Source: Allorhodoferax sp032337135 (GTDB taxonomy: Bacteria > Pseudomonadota > Gammaproteobacteria > Burkholderiales > Burkholderiaceae_C). Taken from it: a stretch of 64,000 nt of DNA. The notes below the pieces were generated by a model. It made no database searches. It worked only from the letters and a program-made list of their open reading frames with translations, and was not told the DNA's origin. Of this stretch, positions 33,276-42,665 are shown one piece after another. The stretch is taken from contig NZ_JAVXZZ010000002.1 of assembly GCF_032337135.1 (NCBI RefSeq), forward strand, positions 1 through 64,000. The letters run 5' to 3'. The first letter of the stretch is position 1, and every line of letters begins with the position of its first letter. A program made the position numbers and the translations under genes.

Positions 33276-34487
33276 ATGAGCGACAAGCCAAACCCGCAAG
33301 ACCTGCATCTGGACACCCTGGCCGTGCGCATGGCTGTGGAGCGCAGCCAGTACGGTGAGAACTCCGAAGCCCTGTACCTGACCAGCGGCTATGTGCAACC
33401 TTCGGCCGCCGCCTCGGCCCGCCGCTTTGCTGGCGAGGAAGAGGGCTTTACCTACGGCCGCTATGGCAACCCCACGGTGGCGAGTTTCGAGCAGCGCCTG
33501 GCCGCACTGGAAGGCAGCGAAGCCTGCATGTCCACCGCCTCGGGCATGTCCGCCATCCTGATGATGTGCATGGGCCTGCTCAAGGCCGGCGACCACGTGG
33601 TGTGCTCGCAGAGCATGTTCGGCTCCACCATCAAGCTCATCGGCTCCGACCTGGCCAAGTTCGGGGTCGAGTCCAGCTTCGTGCCGCAGACCGATGTGGC
33701 CGCGTGGAAGGCCGCCGTCAAGCCCAACACCAAACTGCTGTTCGCCGAAACGCCCACCAACCCGCTGACCGAGGTGTGCGACATCCAGGCGCTGGCCGAC
33801 ATCGCCCACAACGCCGGTGCTCTGCTGGCCGTGGACAACTGCTTTGCCACCCCGGCGCTGCAGAAGCCCATGACCCTGGGCGCCGACATCGTCATGCATT
33901 CGGGCACCAAGTACCTCGACGGCCAGGGCCGCGTCATGGCCGGTGCCTTGTGCGCCAGCCAGAAGCTGGTGACCGAGAGCTTCCTGCCGGTGCTCAAGAG
34001 CGCAGGCATGACGCTGGCGCCCTTCAATGCCTGGGTGGTGCTCAAGGGCCTGGAAACCCTGGGTATCCGCATGCAGGCCCAGTCGGACAATGCGCTGAAG
34101 CTGGCGCAGTGGCTCGAAGCCCACTCCGCCGTGCAGCGCGTGTTCTACCCCGGGCTGGCCAGCCACCCGCAGCACGCGCTGGCGATGCGCCAGCAGTCCA
34201 ACTGCGGCGGTGCCGTGGTGTCCTTCGAAGTAAAGGCCGCCGACCCCGAACAGGCCCGTGCGCGTGCCTTCCATGTGCTCGACAGCATGAAAGTACTTTC
34301 GCTGAGCACCAACCTGGGCGACACCAAGACGCTGGTGGCCCACCCTGCCAGCACCTCGCATGGCCGCCTGACCGAAGTGCAGCGCCAGGCCGCTGGCGTG
34401 ACCCAAGGGCTCATCCGCGTGGCGGTGGGCCTGGAATACATCGATGACATCACCGCCGACCTGGCGCGTGGTCTGGAAACCCTCTGA
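33276..34487 (+). CDS. metZ: O-succinylhomoserine sulfhydrylase MetZ
   Basis: PLP enzyme making homocysteine from O-succinylhomoserine and sulfide. 403 residues. The PLP lysine is in HSGTKYLDGQGRVMAG. Other conserved blocks are YGRYGNPTVASFEQRLAALEG, AETPTNPLTEVCDI and VDNCFATP. The downstream position after purF is the metZ arrangement known from Pseudomonas. AAGGA precedes the ATG. Confidence 0.93.
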   Translation: MSDKPNPQDLHLDTLAVRMAVERSQYGENSEALYLTSGYVQPSAAASARRFAGEEEGFTYGRYGNPTVASFEQRLAALEGSEACMSTASGMSAILMMCMGLLKAGDHVVCSQSMFGSTIKLIGSDLAKFGVESSFVPQTDVAAWKAAVKPNTKLLFAETPTNPLTEVCDIQALADIAHNAGALLAVDNCFATPALQKPMTLGADIVMHSGTKYLDGQGRVMAGALCASQKLVTESFLPVLKSAGMTLAPFNAWVVLKGLETLGIRMQAQSDNALKLAQWLEAHSAVQRVFYPGLASHPQHALAMRQQSNCGGAVVSFEVKAADPEQARARAFHVLDSMKVLSLSTNLGDTKTLVAHPASTSHGRLTEVQRQAAGVTQGLIRVAVGLEYIDDITADLARGLETL

Positions 34488-34488
34488 C

Positions 34489-35874
34489 ATGACCAAGACT
34501 CGTACCCGCTTCGCCCCGTCTCCCACGGGCTTCATCCACCTGGGCAACATCCGCTCGGCCCTGTACCCCTGGGCCTTTGCGCGTGCCACCGGTGGCGACT
34601 TCATCCTGCGCATCGAAGACACCGATGTCGAGCGCTCGTCGCAGGAGGCAGTGGACGTCATCCTGGAAGGCATGCAGTGGCTGGGCCTGAGCCACGACGA
34701 AGGCCCGTTCTACCAGATGCAGCGCATGGACCGCTACAAGGAAGTGCTGGCCCAGATGCAGGCCGCCGGACTGGTGTACCCCTGCTACATGAGCGTGGAA
34801 GAACTCGACGCCCTGCGCGAGCGTCAGATGGCGAACAAGGAAAAGCCGCGCTACGACGGCACCTGGCGCCCGGCCCCCGGCAAGGTGTTGCCGCCCGTGC
34901 CCCAAGGTGTGAAGCCGGTGCTGCGTTTCATGACGCCCCAGGGTGGCACCGTGTCCTGGGAAGACAAGGTCAAGGGCCGCGTGGAGTTCAGCAACGATGA
35001 GCTCGACGATCTGGTGATCGCCCGCCCAGATGGCACGCCCACCTACAACTTCTGCGTGGTGGTGGACGACATGGACATGGCCATCACCCATGTGATCCGC
35101 GGTGACGACCATGTGAACAACACCCCGCGCCAGATCCACATCTTCCGTGCCCTGGGCAAGGAGCCGCCGGTGTACGCCCACCTGCCCACCGTGCTCAACG
35201 AGGACGGCGAGAAGATGAGCAAGCGCCGCGGCGCCAAGCCCGTCACCTGGTACCGCGATGCCGGTTTCCTGCCCGACGCCATGGTGAACTACCTGGCCCG
35301 CCTGGGCTGGAGCCACGGCGACGACGAACTCTTCAGCCGTGCCCAGTTCCTGGAGTGGTTCAACCTGGACCACCTCGGCCGCAGTGCCGCCCAGTTCGAC
35401 GAGACCAAGTTGCGCTGGGTCAATGCCCAGCACCTCAAGGGCTTGGCCGGTGAGGCGCTGGCGACGCTGGCGCAGCCTTTCCTGGCGCAGCGTGGCATCA
35501 CCGCGGATGCACGCTTGCCCGCACTGTGCGACCTGCTCAAGGACCGTTGCGAAACCCTGGTGGCGCTGGCCGACTGGCTGGCGCGTTTCTACGGCGACGT
35601 GGCCGCCAGCGAAGAAGAACATGCCAAGCATGTGACCGACGCCGTGCGCCCCGCCGTGGCGGCGCTGGCCACCCGCCTGCAGAGCTGCGCCTGGGACAAG
35701 GCGGCCATCAACGCCGCCATCAAGGAAGTGCTGACCGAGTGCGGCCTGAAAATGCCGCAACTGGCCATGGCCGTGCGTGTGCTCGCCTTCGGCACGGCGC
35801 AGACGCCGTCGCTGGACGCGATGCTGGAGTTGAGCCAAAGAGAAAAAATTTTGGGACAGCTTGCCAAGGCCTGA
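34489..35874 (+). CDS. gltX: Glutamyl-tRNA synthetase
   Basis: 461 residues. The HIGH-like motif is in FAPSPTGFIHLGNIRSA and the KMSKR motif in EKMSKRRGAKPVTWY. Class I synthetase with the usual anticodon-binding helical C-terminus. The start is the ATG at 34489, one base after the metZ stop. Its stop codon lies inside a strong promoter for the downstream tRNA cluster, which includes tRNA-Glu, the substrate of this enzyme. Confidence 0.96.
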   Translation: MTKTRTRFAPSPTGFIHLGNIRSALYPWAFARATGGDFILRIEDTDVERSSQEAVDVILEGMQWLGLSHDEGPFYQMQRMDRYKEVLAQMQAAGLVYPCYMSVEELDALRERQMANKEKPRYDGTWRPAPGKVLPPVPQGVKPVLRFMTPQGGTVSWEDKVKGRVEFSNDELDDLVIARPDGTPTYNFCVVVDDMDMAITHVIRGDDHVNNTPRQIHIFRALGKEPPVYAHLPTVLNEDGEKMSKRRGAKPVTWYRDAGFLPDAMVNYLARLGWSHGDDELFSRAQFLEWFNLDHLGRSAAQFDETKLRWVNAQHLKGLAGEALATLAQPFLAQRGITADARLPALCDLLKDRCETLVALADWLARFYGDVAASEEEHAKHVTDAVRPAVAALATRLQSCAWDKAAINAAIKEVLTECGLKMPQLAMAVRVLAFGTAQTPSLDAMLELSQREKILGQLAKA

Positions 35875-35890
35875 AAAACATGTATATAAT
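35861..35890 (+). promoter_or_regulatory. Strong sigma-70 promoter of the tRNA cluster
   Basis: TTGCCA (35861-35866), an 18-bp spacer and TATAAT (35885-35890), about 60 bp before tRNA-Ala. The -35 box overlaps the last codons of gltX. Confidence 0.8.
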
Positions 35891-35951
35891 TCGAGTCTTC
35901 GGTAAACGACATAAGCGCAGTGAAAACTGAGTGAATGTTGACCCAGGATTT

Positions 35952-36027
<76 letters not shown>

Positions 36028-36060
36028 ATCAAATACCGAAGCGGATTAGTCCAAGGTTTT

Positions 36061-36136
36061 GACCCTATCGTCTAGAGGCCTAGGACATCACCCTTTCACG
36101 GTGAGTACCGGGGTTCGAATCCCCGTAGGGTCGCCA
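36061..36136 (+). tRNA. tRNA-Glu (anticodon TTC), CCA encoded
   Basis: 76 nt. Acceptor GACCCTA pairs with TAGGGTC. The anticodon loop CTTTCAC gives anticodon TTC, and the T-loop GGTTCGAATC and 3' GCCA are present. Very close to the E. coli tRNA-Glu pattern. Confidence 0.96.
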
Positions 36137-36187
36137 AGTTGTAGCGCTTGGCCTGTGTTGCGAGATGCAGGCGAAAGCTATCTACCA

Positions 36188-36264
36188 GGAGTGGTAGTTC
36201 AGTTGGTTAGAATACCGGCCTGTCACGCCGGGGGTCGCGGGTTCGAGCCCCGTCCACTCCGCCA
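36188..36264 (+). tRNA. tRNA-Asp (anticodon GTC), CCA encoded
   Basis: 77 nt. Acceptor GGAGTGG pairs with CCACTCC. The anticodon loop CTGTCAC gives anticodon GTC, with T-loop GTTCGAGCC and 3' GCCA. Last of the three-tRNA transcription unit. Confidence 0.96.
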
Positions 36265-36270
36265 AAACTA

Positions 36271-36308
36271 AAAACCCTTGCAGGTGAAAGCTTGCAAGGG
36301 TTTTTGCT
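36271..36308 (+). terminator. Rho-independent terminator of the tRNA cluster
   Basis: AAACCCTTGCA (36272-36282) pairs with TGCAAGGGTTT (36293-36303), followed by TTTGCTTTT, directly after tRNA-Asp. Confidence 0.9.
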
Positions 36309-36346
36309 TTTGTGCGTCCTGACTTCTGTTTCCGTTTTCTTCAGAC

Positions 36347-36376
36347 AAAAAAAGGGCAGCACGGAGACTGCCCTTG
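36347..36376 (-). terminator. Rho-independent terminator of argH
   Basis: On the minus strand AGGGCAG (36374-36368) pairs with CTGCCCT (36359-36353), followed by a run of seven or more T (36352-36347). It lies just past the argH stop. Confidence 0.9.
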
Positions 36377-36398
36377 ATGTTCTTGCCCAGTGGGCCGA

Positions 36399-37859
36399 TC
36401 AAGCGGCCATGCCCAGGCGTTCATGGTGGCGGGCAATCTGTGCACGCACCTGCACAGGTGCGGTGCCGCCGAGCACGTTGCGTGCGTTCATCGAGCCGGA
36501 GAGGCTCAGCACGCCATAGACATCATTGCCGATGCTGGCATGGAAGCCTTGCAGGGTTTCCAATGGCAGCTCGGCCAGGTCACGCCCGGACTCGGACGCG
36601 GCCTTGACGGCATGGGCGACGGTTTCGTGGGCGTCACGGAAGGGGACACCCTTCTTGACCAGGTAGTCGGCCAGGTCGGTGGCGGTGGCATAGCCCTTGA
36701 GCGCAGCGGCCTGCATGGCCGGTGCGTTGACGGTGATGCCGCCTTCCTTGCGCTGGGTCTGGGCGTTGTACTGGCCGCCAATCATTTCGGCAAAGATGCG
36801 CAGGGTGTCCTTGAGCGTGTCGACGGTGTCGAACAGGGGTTCCTTGTCTTCCTGGTTGTCCTTGTTGTATGCCAGCGGTTGGCCCTTCATCAGGGTGATG
36901 AGGCCCATGAGGTGGCCTACCACGCGCCCGGTCTTGCCGCGTGCCAGTTCGGGCACATCGGGGTTCTTCTTCTGCGGCATGATGGAACTGCCGGTGGTGA
37001 AGCGGTCGGCGATCTTGATGAAGCCGAAGTTCTGGCTCATCCAGATGATCAGCTCTTCGCTCAGGCGGCTGATGTGCACCATGGTGAGGGATGCAGCGGC
37101 TGAAAATTCGATGGCGAAGTCACGATCGCTCACCGCATCCAGGCTGTTCTGGCTGACGCAGGCGTTGCCCTGTTCGTCGACCATTCCCAGCGTTCGGGCC
37201 ACGCGTTCGCGGTCCAGTGGGTAGCTGGTGCCCGCCAGGGCAGCCGAGCCAAGGGGCAGGCGGTTCACGCGACGGCGCACGTCGGCCATGCGCTCGGCAT
37301 CGCGCGCGAACATCTCCACGTAAGCCAACAGGTGGTGGCCAAAGCTGACCGGTTGGGCGACCTGCAGGTGGGTGAAGCCCGGAAGGATGACGTCGACGTT
37401 GCGCTCGGCCACTTCGACCAGCGCGCGCTGCAACTCCACCAACAGGGCAGCAATGGCGTCAATCTCGCTGCGCAGCCACAGCCGCACATCGGTGGCGACC
37501 TGGTCGTTGCGCGATCGGCCAGTGTGCAGGCGCTTGCCGGCAATGCCCACCAGTTCGGTCAGGCGGGCTTCGATGTTCAGGTGTACGTCCTCCAGGTCGA
37601 GCTTCCATTCGAACTGGCCGGACTCGATTTCCTGGGTGATCTGTGCCATGCCCTTCTGGATGGCGGCGTAGTCGTCCTGGCCGATGATGCCCTGTGCAGA
37701 GAGCATTTCCGCATGGGCCAGGCTACCGGCGATGTCGGCCTGCCACATGCGCTTGTCGAAGAAGACGCTGGAGGTGTAGCGCTTGACGAGATCGCTCATC
37801 GGTTCCGAGAATAGGGCGGACCACGCCTGTGATTTTTTATCGAATTGGTTTTGGGACAT
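36399..37859 (-). CDS. argH: Argininosuccinate lyase
   Basis: Splits argininosuccinate to arginine and fumarate. 486 residues, fumarase/aspartase superfamily. The signature loop with the catalytic serine is TTGSSIMPQKKNPD. Also present are LHTGRSRNDQVATD and GFTHLQVAQPVSFGHH. The start is the ATG at 37859. Divergent from the histidine-kinase gene with only 40 bp between starts, the same argH-algZ arrangement as in Pseudomonas. Confidence 0.95.
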   Translation of the reverse strand: MSQNQFDKKSQAWSALFSEPMSDLVKRYTSSVFFDKRMWQADIAGSLAHAEMLSAQGIIGQDDYAAIQKGMAQITQEIESGQFEWKLDLEDVHLNIEARLTELVGIAGKRLHTGRSRNDQVATDVRLWLRSEIDAIAALLVELQRALVEVAERNVDVILPGFTHLQVAQPVSFGHHLLAYVEMFARDAERMADVRRRVNRLPLGSAALAGTSYPLDRERVARTLGMVDEQGNACVSQNSLDAVSDRDFAIEFSAAASLTMVHISRLSEELIIWMSQNFGFIKIADRFTTGSSIMPQKKNPDVPELARGKTGRVVGHLMGLITLMKGQPLAYNKDNQEDKEPLFDTVDTLKDTLRIFAEMIGGQYNAQTQRKEGGITVNAPAMQAAALKGYATATDLADYLVKKGVPFRDAHETVAHAVKAASESGRDLAELPLETLQGFHASIGNDVYGVLSLSGSMNARNVLGGTAPVQVRAQIARHHERLGMAA

Positions 37860-37899
37860 GGTGTGATTTCCGTGAGGTAGAGCGCAAAATCGGTCGCGC

Positions 37900-38940
37900 A
37901 TGAGAGATACGCAAATTTTATCGGTCTTCCCCGAGCCCTCTGGCGCCAACCCGGCCCCGGAGCGCAAGCCGTCGCTGCTCGTGTTCGACGCCTGCCATAC
38001 CGGGGTGGTGTTGCGTGCCGTTCTCTTTGTCGAGGTCTGCGTGGGCATTGCCATGATGTACCCGTCTACACGGCTGCTCGACTGGATGTTCCGCTTTTCA
38101 CTGGCCACCGGTGCCGCGCTGCCGGCCACGTTGGCTTGGTTGCTGGCGGCCTGTCTGGCCAAGCGCCTGTTGGGGCGCCAGCCCTTTGGCGTGCAGTTGC
38201 TGCTCGCCAGCTTGCTGGGCGGGCTGTGCGCTGCCTATGGCAGCTTCCTGCTGTGGATGGCGGGCTTGCTGGAGCAGGTGCCGTGGTCGGCGGTGTTCGC
38301 CTCCGGCGCCTGGTTGTCCTTGCTGCTGGTCGCAGGGCTGTGGATGCGGGCCAAGGGCCGCACACCCGCGGCCACGGCAGCACAGCTGGCGGAACTGCAG
38401 GCCCGTATCCGGCCGCACTTCCTGTTCAATACCCTCAACAGTGCCATCGCGCTGGTGCGTACCGAGCCCGCCAAGGCTGAGGCGCTGCTGGAAGACCTCA
38501 GTGACCTGTTCCGCCAGGCCCTGCGCGACCCCAACCAGACGGTGAGCCTGTCCCAGGAGATTGATCTGGCCCGGCGCTACCTCGCGATCGAGCAGGTGCG
38601 CTTCGGCCAGCGACTGCGGGTGCAATGGGATCTGGACCCGGCAGCCGAGCGGGCCCAGCTGCCTTCCCTGGTGTTGCAGCCCCTGGTGGAAAACGCAGTC
38701 CGCCATGGCGTGGAGCCGAGCGATACCGGTGCCGATGTTCGTGTATCGACACAGCGGCGTGGCTCGGCGGTGGTCATCAAGGTCACCAACACCGTGCCCG
38801 GTGGCCAGGGCGTGGCCGGCCACGGTGTCGCGCTGCAGAGCGTCAAGGAACGCATTGCCCTGATGCATGATGTGCAGGGACAGGTGCGCAGCGGCATGAA
38901 GGATGGCCTGTTTCAGGTTCGCATCGAGGTGCCACTATGA
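37900..38940 (+). CDS. LytS/AlgZ-type sensor histidine kinase
   Basis: 346 residues. Four predicted N-terminal membrane helices (about residues 35-150) with no separate sensor domain, then a His_kinase (PF06580) region with the phospho-acceptor H173 in RIRPHFLFNTLNSA. The ATPase has the N-box LVENAVRHGVEPSD and a short G-box QGVAGHGVALQSVKERI. The stop overlaps the regulator start (ATGA). By synteny (argH-algZ-algR-hemC) it corresponds to AlgZ/FimS of Pseudomonas; the signal is unknown. Confidence 0.9.
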   Translation: MRDTQILSVFPEPSGANPAPERKPSLLVFDACHTGVVLRAVLFVEVCVGIAMMYPSTRLLDWMFRFSLATGAALPATLAWLLAACLAKRLLGRQPFGVQLLLASLLGGLCAAYGSFLLWMAGLLEQVPWSAVFASGAWLSLLLVAGLWMRAKGRTPAATAAQLAELQARIRPHFLFNTLNSAIALVRTEPAKAEALLEDLSDLFRQALRDPNQTVSLSQEIDLARRYLAIEQVRFGQRLRVQWDLDPAAERAQLPSLVLQPLVENAVRHGVEPSDTGADVRVSTQRRGSAVVIKVTNTVPGGQGVAGHGVALQSVKERIALMHDVQGQVRSGMKDGLFQVRIEVPL

Positions 38941-39707
38941 CTGCACCAACCCCGCTCGAGTCCATGGCGCTGCGTGTGCTGGTGGTTGATGACGAATCCT
39001 TGGCCCGTTCGCGTCTGTGCAGCCTGCTGGGCGATTGCACCGATCCCAGCGCCGAGGTGGTGGCCCAGGCGGCCAGTGCCACGGAGGCCATGGACATTCT
39101 GCAGCACCAGCGTGTAGACGTGGTGCTGGCCGACATCCACATGCCCGGCGCCAGCGGTCTGGCCTTGGCCAAGGCATTGCGCGAGCGGGAGCGCTCACCG
39201 GCGGTGGTCTTTGTCACGGCGCATACGGAACACGCCGTTGAAGCCTTCGATATTGATGCGGTGGACTACCTTTCCAAGCCGGTGCGCTTGGAAAGACTGC
39301 GTGCGGCGCTACAAAAAGTGCAGCGGCACCAATTGCTGAACGCACCGGATGATGCTGCAGATGCCGAGGCGGTTCTGGTGGTGCAGGAGCGCAATCGCAC
39401 CCACCGGATTCCGCTGCGCGACATTCTCTACTTCAAGGCCGAACTCAAGTACGTCACGGTCCGCACCAGTGCGCGCTCCTACATCTGGGACGGTGCACTC
39501 AGCGAGGTAGAGGAGCGTTTTGGGCCCGGGTTCATGCGCGTGCACCGCAATGCCCTGGTGGCAGTCCAGGCGGTGACTGCGCTGGAAAAGCACCATGGCG
39601 AGGATGCCGACGGCGAGGGCTGGCAGCTGCGCCTGCGTGGCATCGACGACACCGTGGCGGTGTCGCGGCGCCAGCTGCAGGCCGTCAAGGAGTTGCTCTC
39701 GCGCTGA
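38937..39707 (+). CDS. AlgR-like response regulator (REC-LytTR)
   Basis: 256 residues. Receiver domain with VVDDESLAR, phospho-acceptor D66 in LADIHMPG and the conserved lysine in DYLSKPV. A LytTR DNA-binding domain occupies about residues 145-250 (ILYFKAELKYVTVRT and FMRVHRNALVAV). Translationally coupled to the kinase. In Pseudomonas AlgR controls alginate, twitching and virulence genes; no target is visible here. Confidence 0.92.
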   Translation: MTAPTPLESMALRVLVVDDESLARSRLCSLLGDCTDPSAEVVAQAASATEAMDILQHQRVDVVLADIHMPGASGLALAKALRERERSPAVVFVTAHTEHAVEAFDIDAVDYLSKPVRLERLRAALQKVQRHQLLNAPDDAADAEAVLVVQERNRTHRIPLRDILYFKAELKYVTVRTSARSYIWDGALSEVEERFGPGFMRVHRNALVAVQAVTALEKHHGEDADGEGWQLRLRGIDDTVAVSRRQLQAVKELLSR

Positions 39708-39724
39708 AGCGCGGGAGCGCCCCT

Positions 39725-42577
39725 CTAGCCGGTGTTGCGCAGGCCGGCTGCGATGCCGTTGATGGAGATGTGGATACCGCGCTGCACGCGCTCGTCCGAC
39801 TGACCGGCGCGGTAACGGCGCACCAGCTCGACCTGCAGGTGGTGCAGTGGATCGATGTAGGGAAAGCGGTGGCGGATGGAGCGCTGCAAGGCGGCGTTGT
39901 TCGTCAGCCGGTGCTTGTCGCCGGTGATGCGTTCCAGTGCGTTGGTGGTGCGGTGCCACTCCTTGTCGATGGCGGCAAACACCTGCTTGCGCAGCTTGGC
40001 GTCGGGCACCAGCTCAGCATAGCGTGACCCCAGGGCCAGGTCGCTCTTGGCCAGTACCATGTCCATGTTCGACAGCAGGGTGCGGAAGAAGGGCCATTGG
40101 CGGTACATCTTCTGCAACAGGGCCAGGCGCTGCGCCGCTTCGTCCTTTGCACCGGCGCCGCCTTCGAGGAAGCGCTCCACGGCCGAGCCAAAGCCATACC
40201 AGCCGGGTAGCGTGAGGCGGCATTGCCCCCAGCTGAAGCCCCAGGGAATAGCGCGCAGGTCCTCGATGCGCTGGCTGGCCTTGCGCGAAGCGGGTCGCGA
40301 GCCGATGTTGAGCTCGGCAATCTCGCGGATCGGCGTGGCACTGAAGAAGTATTCCGCGAAGCGGGGCGATTCGTACACCAGGGCGCGGTAGGCCGCCATG
40401 CTGTGGCTGGACAGCTCGGCGGCTGCGTCCAGGTAGGCACGGGTGGCAGGCTTGGTGGGCTGCAGCAGTGTGGCTTCCAGCGTGGCCGCCACCAGGGTCT
40501 CGAGGTTGCGTCGGCCGATCTCGGGGTTGGCGTACTTGGAGCCGATGACCTCCCCTTGCTCGGTCAGGCGGATCTGGCCGCGCACGGTGCCGGGGGGTTG
40601 GGCCAGGATGGCCTGGTAGCTGGGGCCACCGCCGCGGCCCACGGTACCCCCGCGGCCATGGAACATGCGCAGCTGGACGCGCTTGCCCGCACCGAGGCGT
40701 GCATTGAGCTCGTCGAACAGGTCCACCAGGGCAATCTCGGCCCGGTACAGCTCCCAGTTGCTGGTGAAGATGCCGCCGTCCTTGTTGCTGTCCGAGTAGC
40801 CCAGCATGATGTCCTGCTCGGCGCCACTGGCCAGCACCATGTCTTCAATGCCGGGCATGGCATAGAACTCGCGCATGATGGGTGCCGCATTGCGCAGGTC
40901 TTCAATGGTCTCGAACAGCGGCACGACGATCAGGTCACATTGCGCGGGGTGGTCGGGGGCATCGCTGAGGCTGCCGCGCAGTAGCCCGGCTTCCTTCTGC
41001 AGCAGCAGCACTTCCAGCAGGTCGCTCACCGACTCGGTGTGGCTGATGATGTAGTGGCGGATGGCATGGCGGCCGTAGGCGGCCAGCGATTGCCGGGCCG
41101 TGGCAAAGATGGCCAACTCACTCTGGGTGTGGGCGCTGTACTGGGCCGTGGGCACCTGGACCGAGCGGACATCGTTGAGCAGCGACAGCAGCAAGCGTCG
41201 TTTGGCGTCTTCGGGCAGGGCGCTGTAATCGGATTCGATGCGGGCAACGCTAAGCAGCTCGGCCACCACTTCCTCGTGCTTGTCCGAGCTTTGGCGCAGG
41301 TCGACGGTGGCAAGGTGAAAGCCGAACACCTCCACGGCGCGCAGCAAGGGGCGCAGGCGCTCGCGCACCAGGGCCTGGCCGTGGTGGGCGCACAGCGAGG
41401 CTTCAATGGTGCGCAACTCCTGTGCAAAGTCTTCCGCACAGGCATAGGGGTTCTGGGGAGCTACGGCATGGCGCGCTGCTTCGGTTCCGGTGAGGGTCCG
41501 CAGGGTGGCTGCCAGGCGCGCATACATGCCGGTGAGCGCGCGGCGGTAGGGTTCGTCCTGGCGGTGCGGGTTGGTGTCGGGCGAACTTTCGGCCAGCGCC
41601 TGCATGGCGGGCGTGCAGTCGGCCAAGCGGGCGGAAATGGACAGCTCTCCGCCGAGGTAATGCACCTCGGTCAGGTAGTGGCGCAGGGCCACTTCGGCCT
41701 GGCGGCGCAGGGCGTACTCGAGGGTATCGGCGGTGACGTTGGGGTTGCCATCGCGGTCGCCACCGATCCACTGGCCCATGCGCAGGAAGGAGTGCACTGG
41801 CCCCACATCGAGCTGGTCCTCGAGGTTGGCATACAGCCGCGGGATCTCGCGCAGGAAGGTGGATTCGTAGTAGCTCAGGGCATTCTCGATCTCGTCGACC
41901 ACAGTGAGCTTGGAAAAGCGCAGCAGGCGCGTCTGCCACAGCTGCATCACGCGGGCCCGCAGCTGGTCTTCGTTGGCCTGCAGTTCGCGCTGGCGCAGGG
42001 CGTCCTTCTTGCCACCGAAGGCGGCGGACTGCAGCACGATCGCATCGCGCTGGGTCAGCAGCCGGGCGATGTTGCGTTCCGCATCCAGGATGCTCTTGCG
42101 CTGTACCTCGGTCGGGTGCGCGGTCAGCACCGGCGATACGTAGCTGCGCGCCAGCGTTTGCGCGATGGCGTCGGGCGCAATGCCAGCCCAGCGCAGGCGT
42201 GACAGGGCCACATCGATGCTGCCTTCCTGGGTGTCGCCACTGCGCTCGTGGATTTCCCGGCGGCGGATGTGGTGGCGGTCTTCGGCCAGGTTGGCCAGGT
42301 GGCTGAAATAGGTGAAGGCACGGATGACGCTGACGGTCTGGTCGCCGCTTAAGCCCTTGAGCAGTTTCTTCAGCGCGGCATCGGCGCTGTGGTCGGCGTC
42401 GCGTCGGAACGCCACCGACAGCAGGCGGATGCGCTCGATCAGTTCGAAGGCTTCCACCCCCTCCTGTTCGCGGATGACGTCGCCCAGGATGCGTCCCAGT
42501 AACCGGATGTCGTCCAGCAAGGGCCGTTCGTTGTCTTTGGTCTGGCGCGAAGATGCCTTGGCAGGCGTGGAATTCAT
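39725..42577 (-). CDS. ppc: Phosphoenolpyruvate carboxylase
   Basis: Anaplerotic carboxylation of PEP to oxaloacetate. 950 residues. The catalytic histidine region is SPVLTAHPTEVQRKS. The substrate loops are GYSDSNKDGGIFTSNW and MFHGRGGTVGRGGGPSYQAI, and the C-terminal allosteric end is GIHISINGIAAGLRNTG, ending in the conserved NTG. AGGAAG precedes the ATG. It stands in opposite orientation between the AlgR-like gene and hemC, splitting the algR-hemC linkage seen in Pseudomonas. Confidence 0.96.
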   Translation of the reverse strand: MNSTPAKASSRQTKDNERPLLDDIRLLGRILGDVIREQEGVEAFELIERIRLLSVAFRRDADHSADAALKKLLKGLSGDQTVSVIRAFTYFSHLANLAEDRHHIRRREIHERSGDTQEGSIDVALSRLRWAGIAPDAIAQTLARSYVSPVLTAHPTEVQRKSILDAERNIARLLTQRDAIVLQSAAFGGKKDALRQRELQANEDQLRARVMQLWQTRLLRFSKLTVVDEIENALSYYESTFLREIPRLYANLEDQLDVGPVHSFLRMGQWIGGDRDGNPNVTADTLEYALRRQAEVALRHYLTEVHYLGGELSISARLADCTPAMQALAESSPDTNPHRQDEPYRRALTGMYARLAATLRTLTGTEAARHAVAPQNPYACAEDFAQELRTIEASLCAHHGQALVRERLRPLLRAVEVFGFHLATVDLRQSSDKHEEVVAELLSVARIESDYSALPEDAKRRLLLSLLNDVRSVQVPTAQYSAHTQSELAIFATARQSLAAYGRHAIRHYIISHTESVSDLLEVLLLQKEAGLLRGSLSDAPDHPAQCDLIVVPLFETIEDLRNAAPIMREFYAMPGIEDMVLASGAEQDIMLGYSDSNKDGGIFTSNWELYRAEIALVDLFDELNARLGAGKRVQLRMFHGRGGTVGRGGGPSYQAILAQPPGTVRGQIRLTEQGEVIGSKYANPEIGRRNLETLVAATLEATLLQPTKPATRAYLDAAAELSSHSMAAYRALVYESPRFAEYFFSATPIREIAELNIGSRPASRKASQRIEDLRAIPWGFSWGQCRLTLPGWYGFGSAVERFLEGGAGAKDEAAQRLALLQKMYRQWPFFRTLLSNMDMVLAKSDLALGSRYAELVPDAKLRKQVFAAIDKEWHRTTNALERITGDKHRLTNNAALQRSIRHRFPYIDPLHHLQVELVRRYRAGQSDERVQRGIHISINGIAAGLRNTG

Positions 42578-42665
42578 GGTGTCTTCCTATGCTGGATCAA
42601 GCCGGGTGTGGAAAAGCCCATGCTAGCATTGAAGGCTATCCAACCATTACAAACAGGTTACGACT

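Noticed and set aside
41039..42202. 387-codon open frame on the plus strand
   Set aside because: Antisense to ppc; no motifs.
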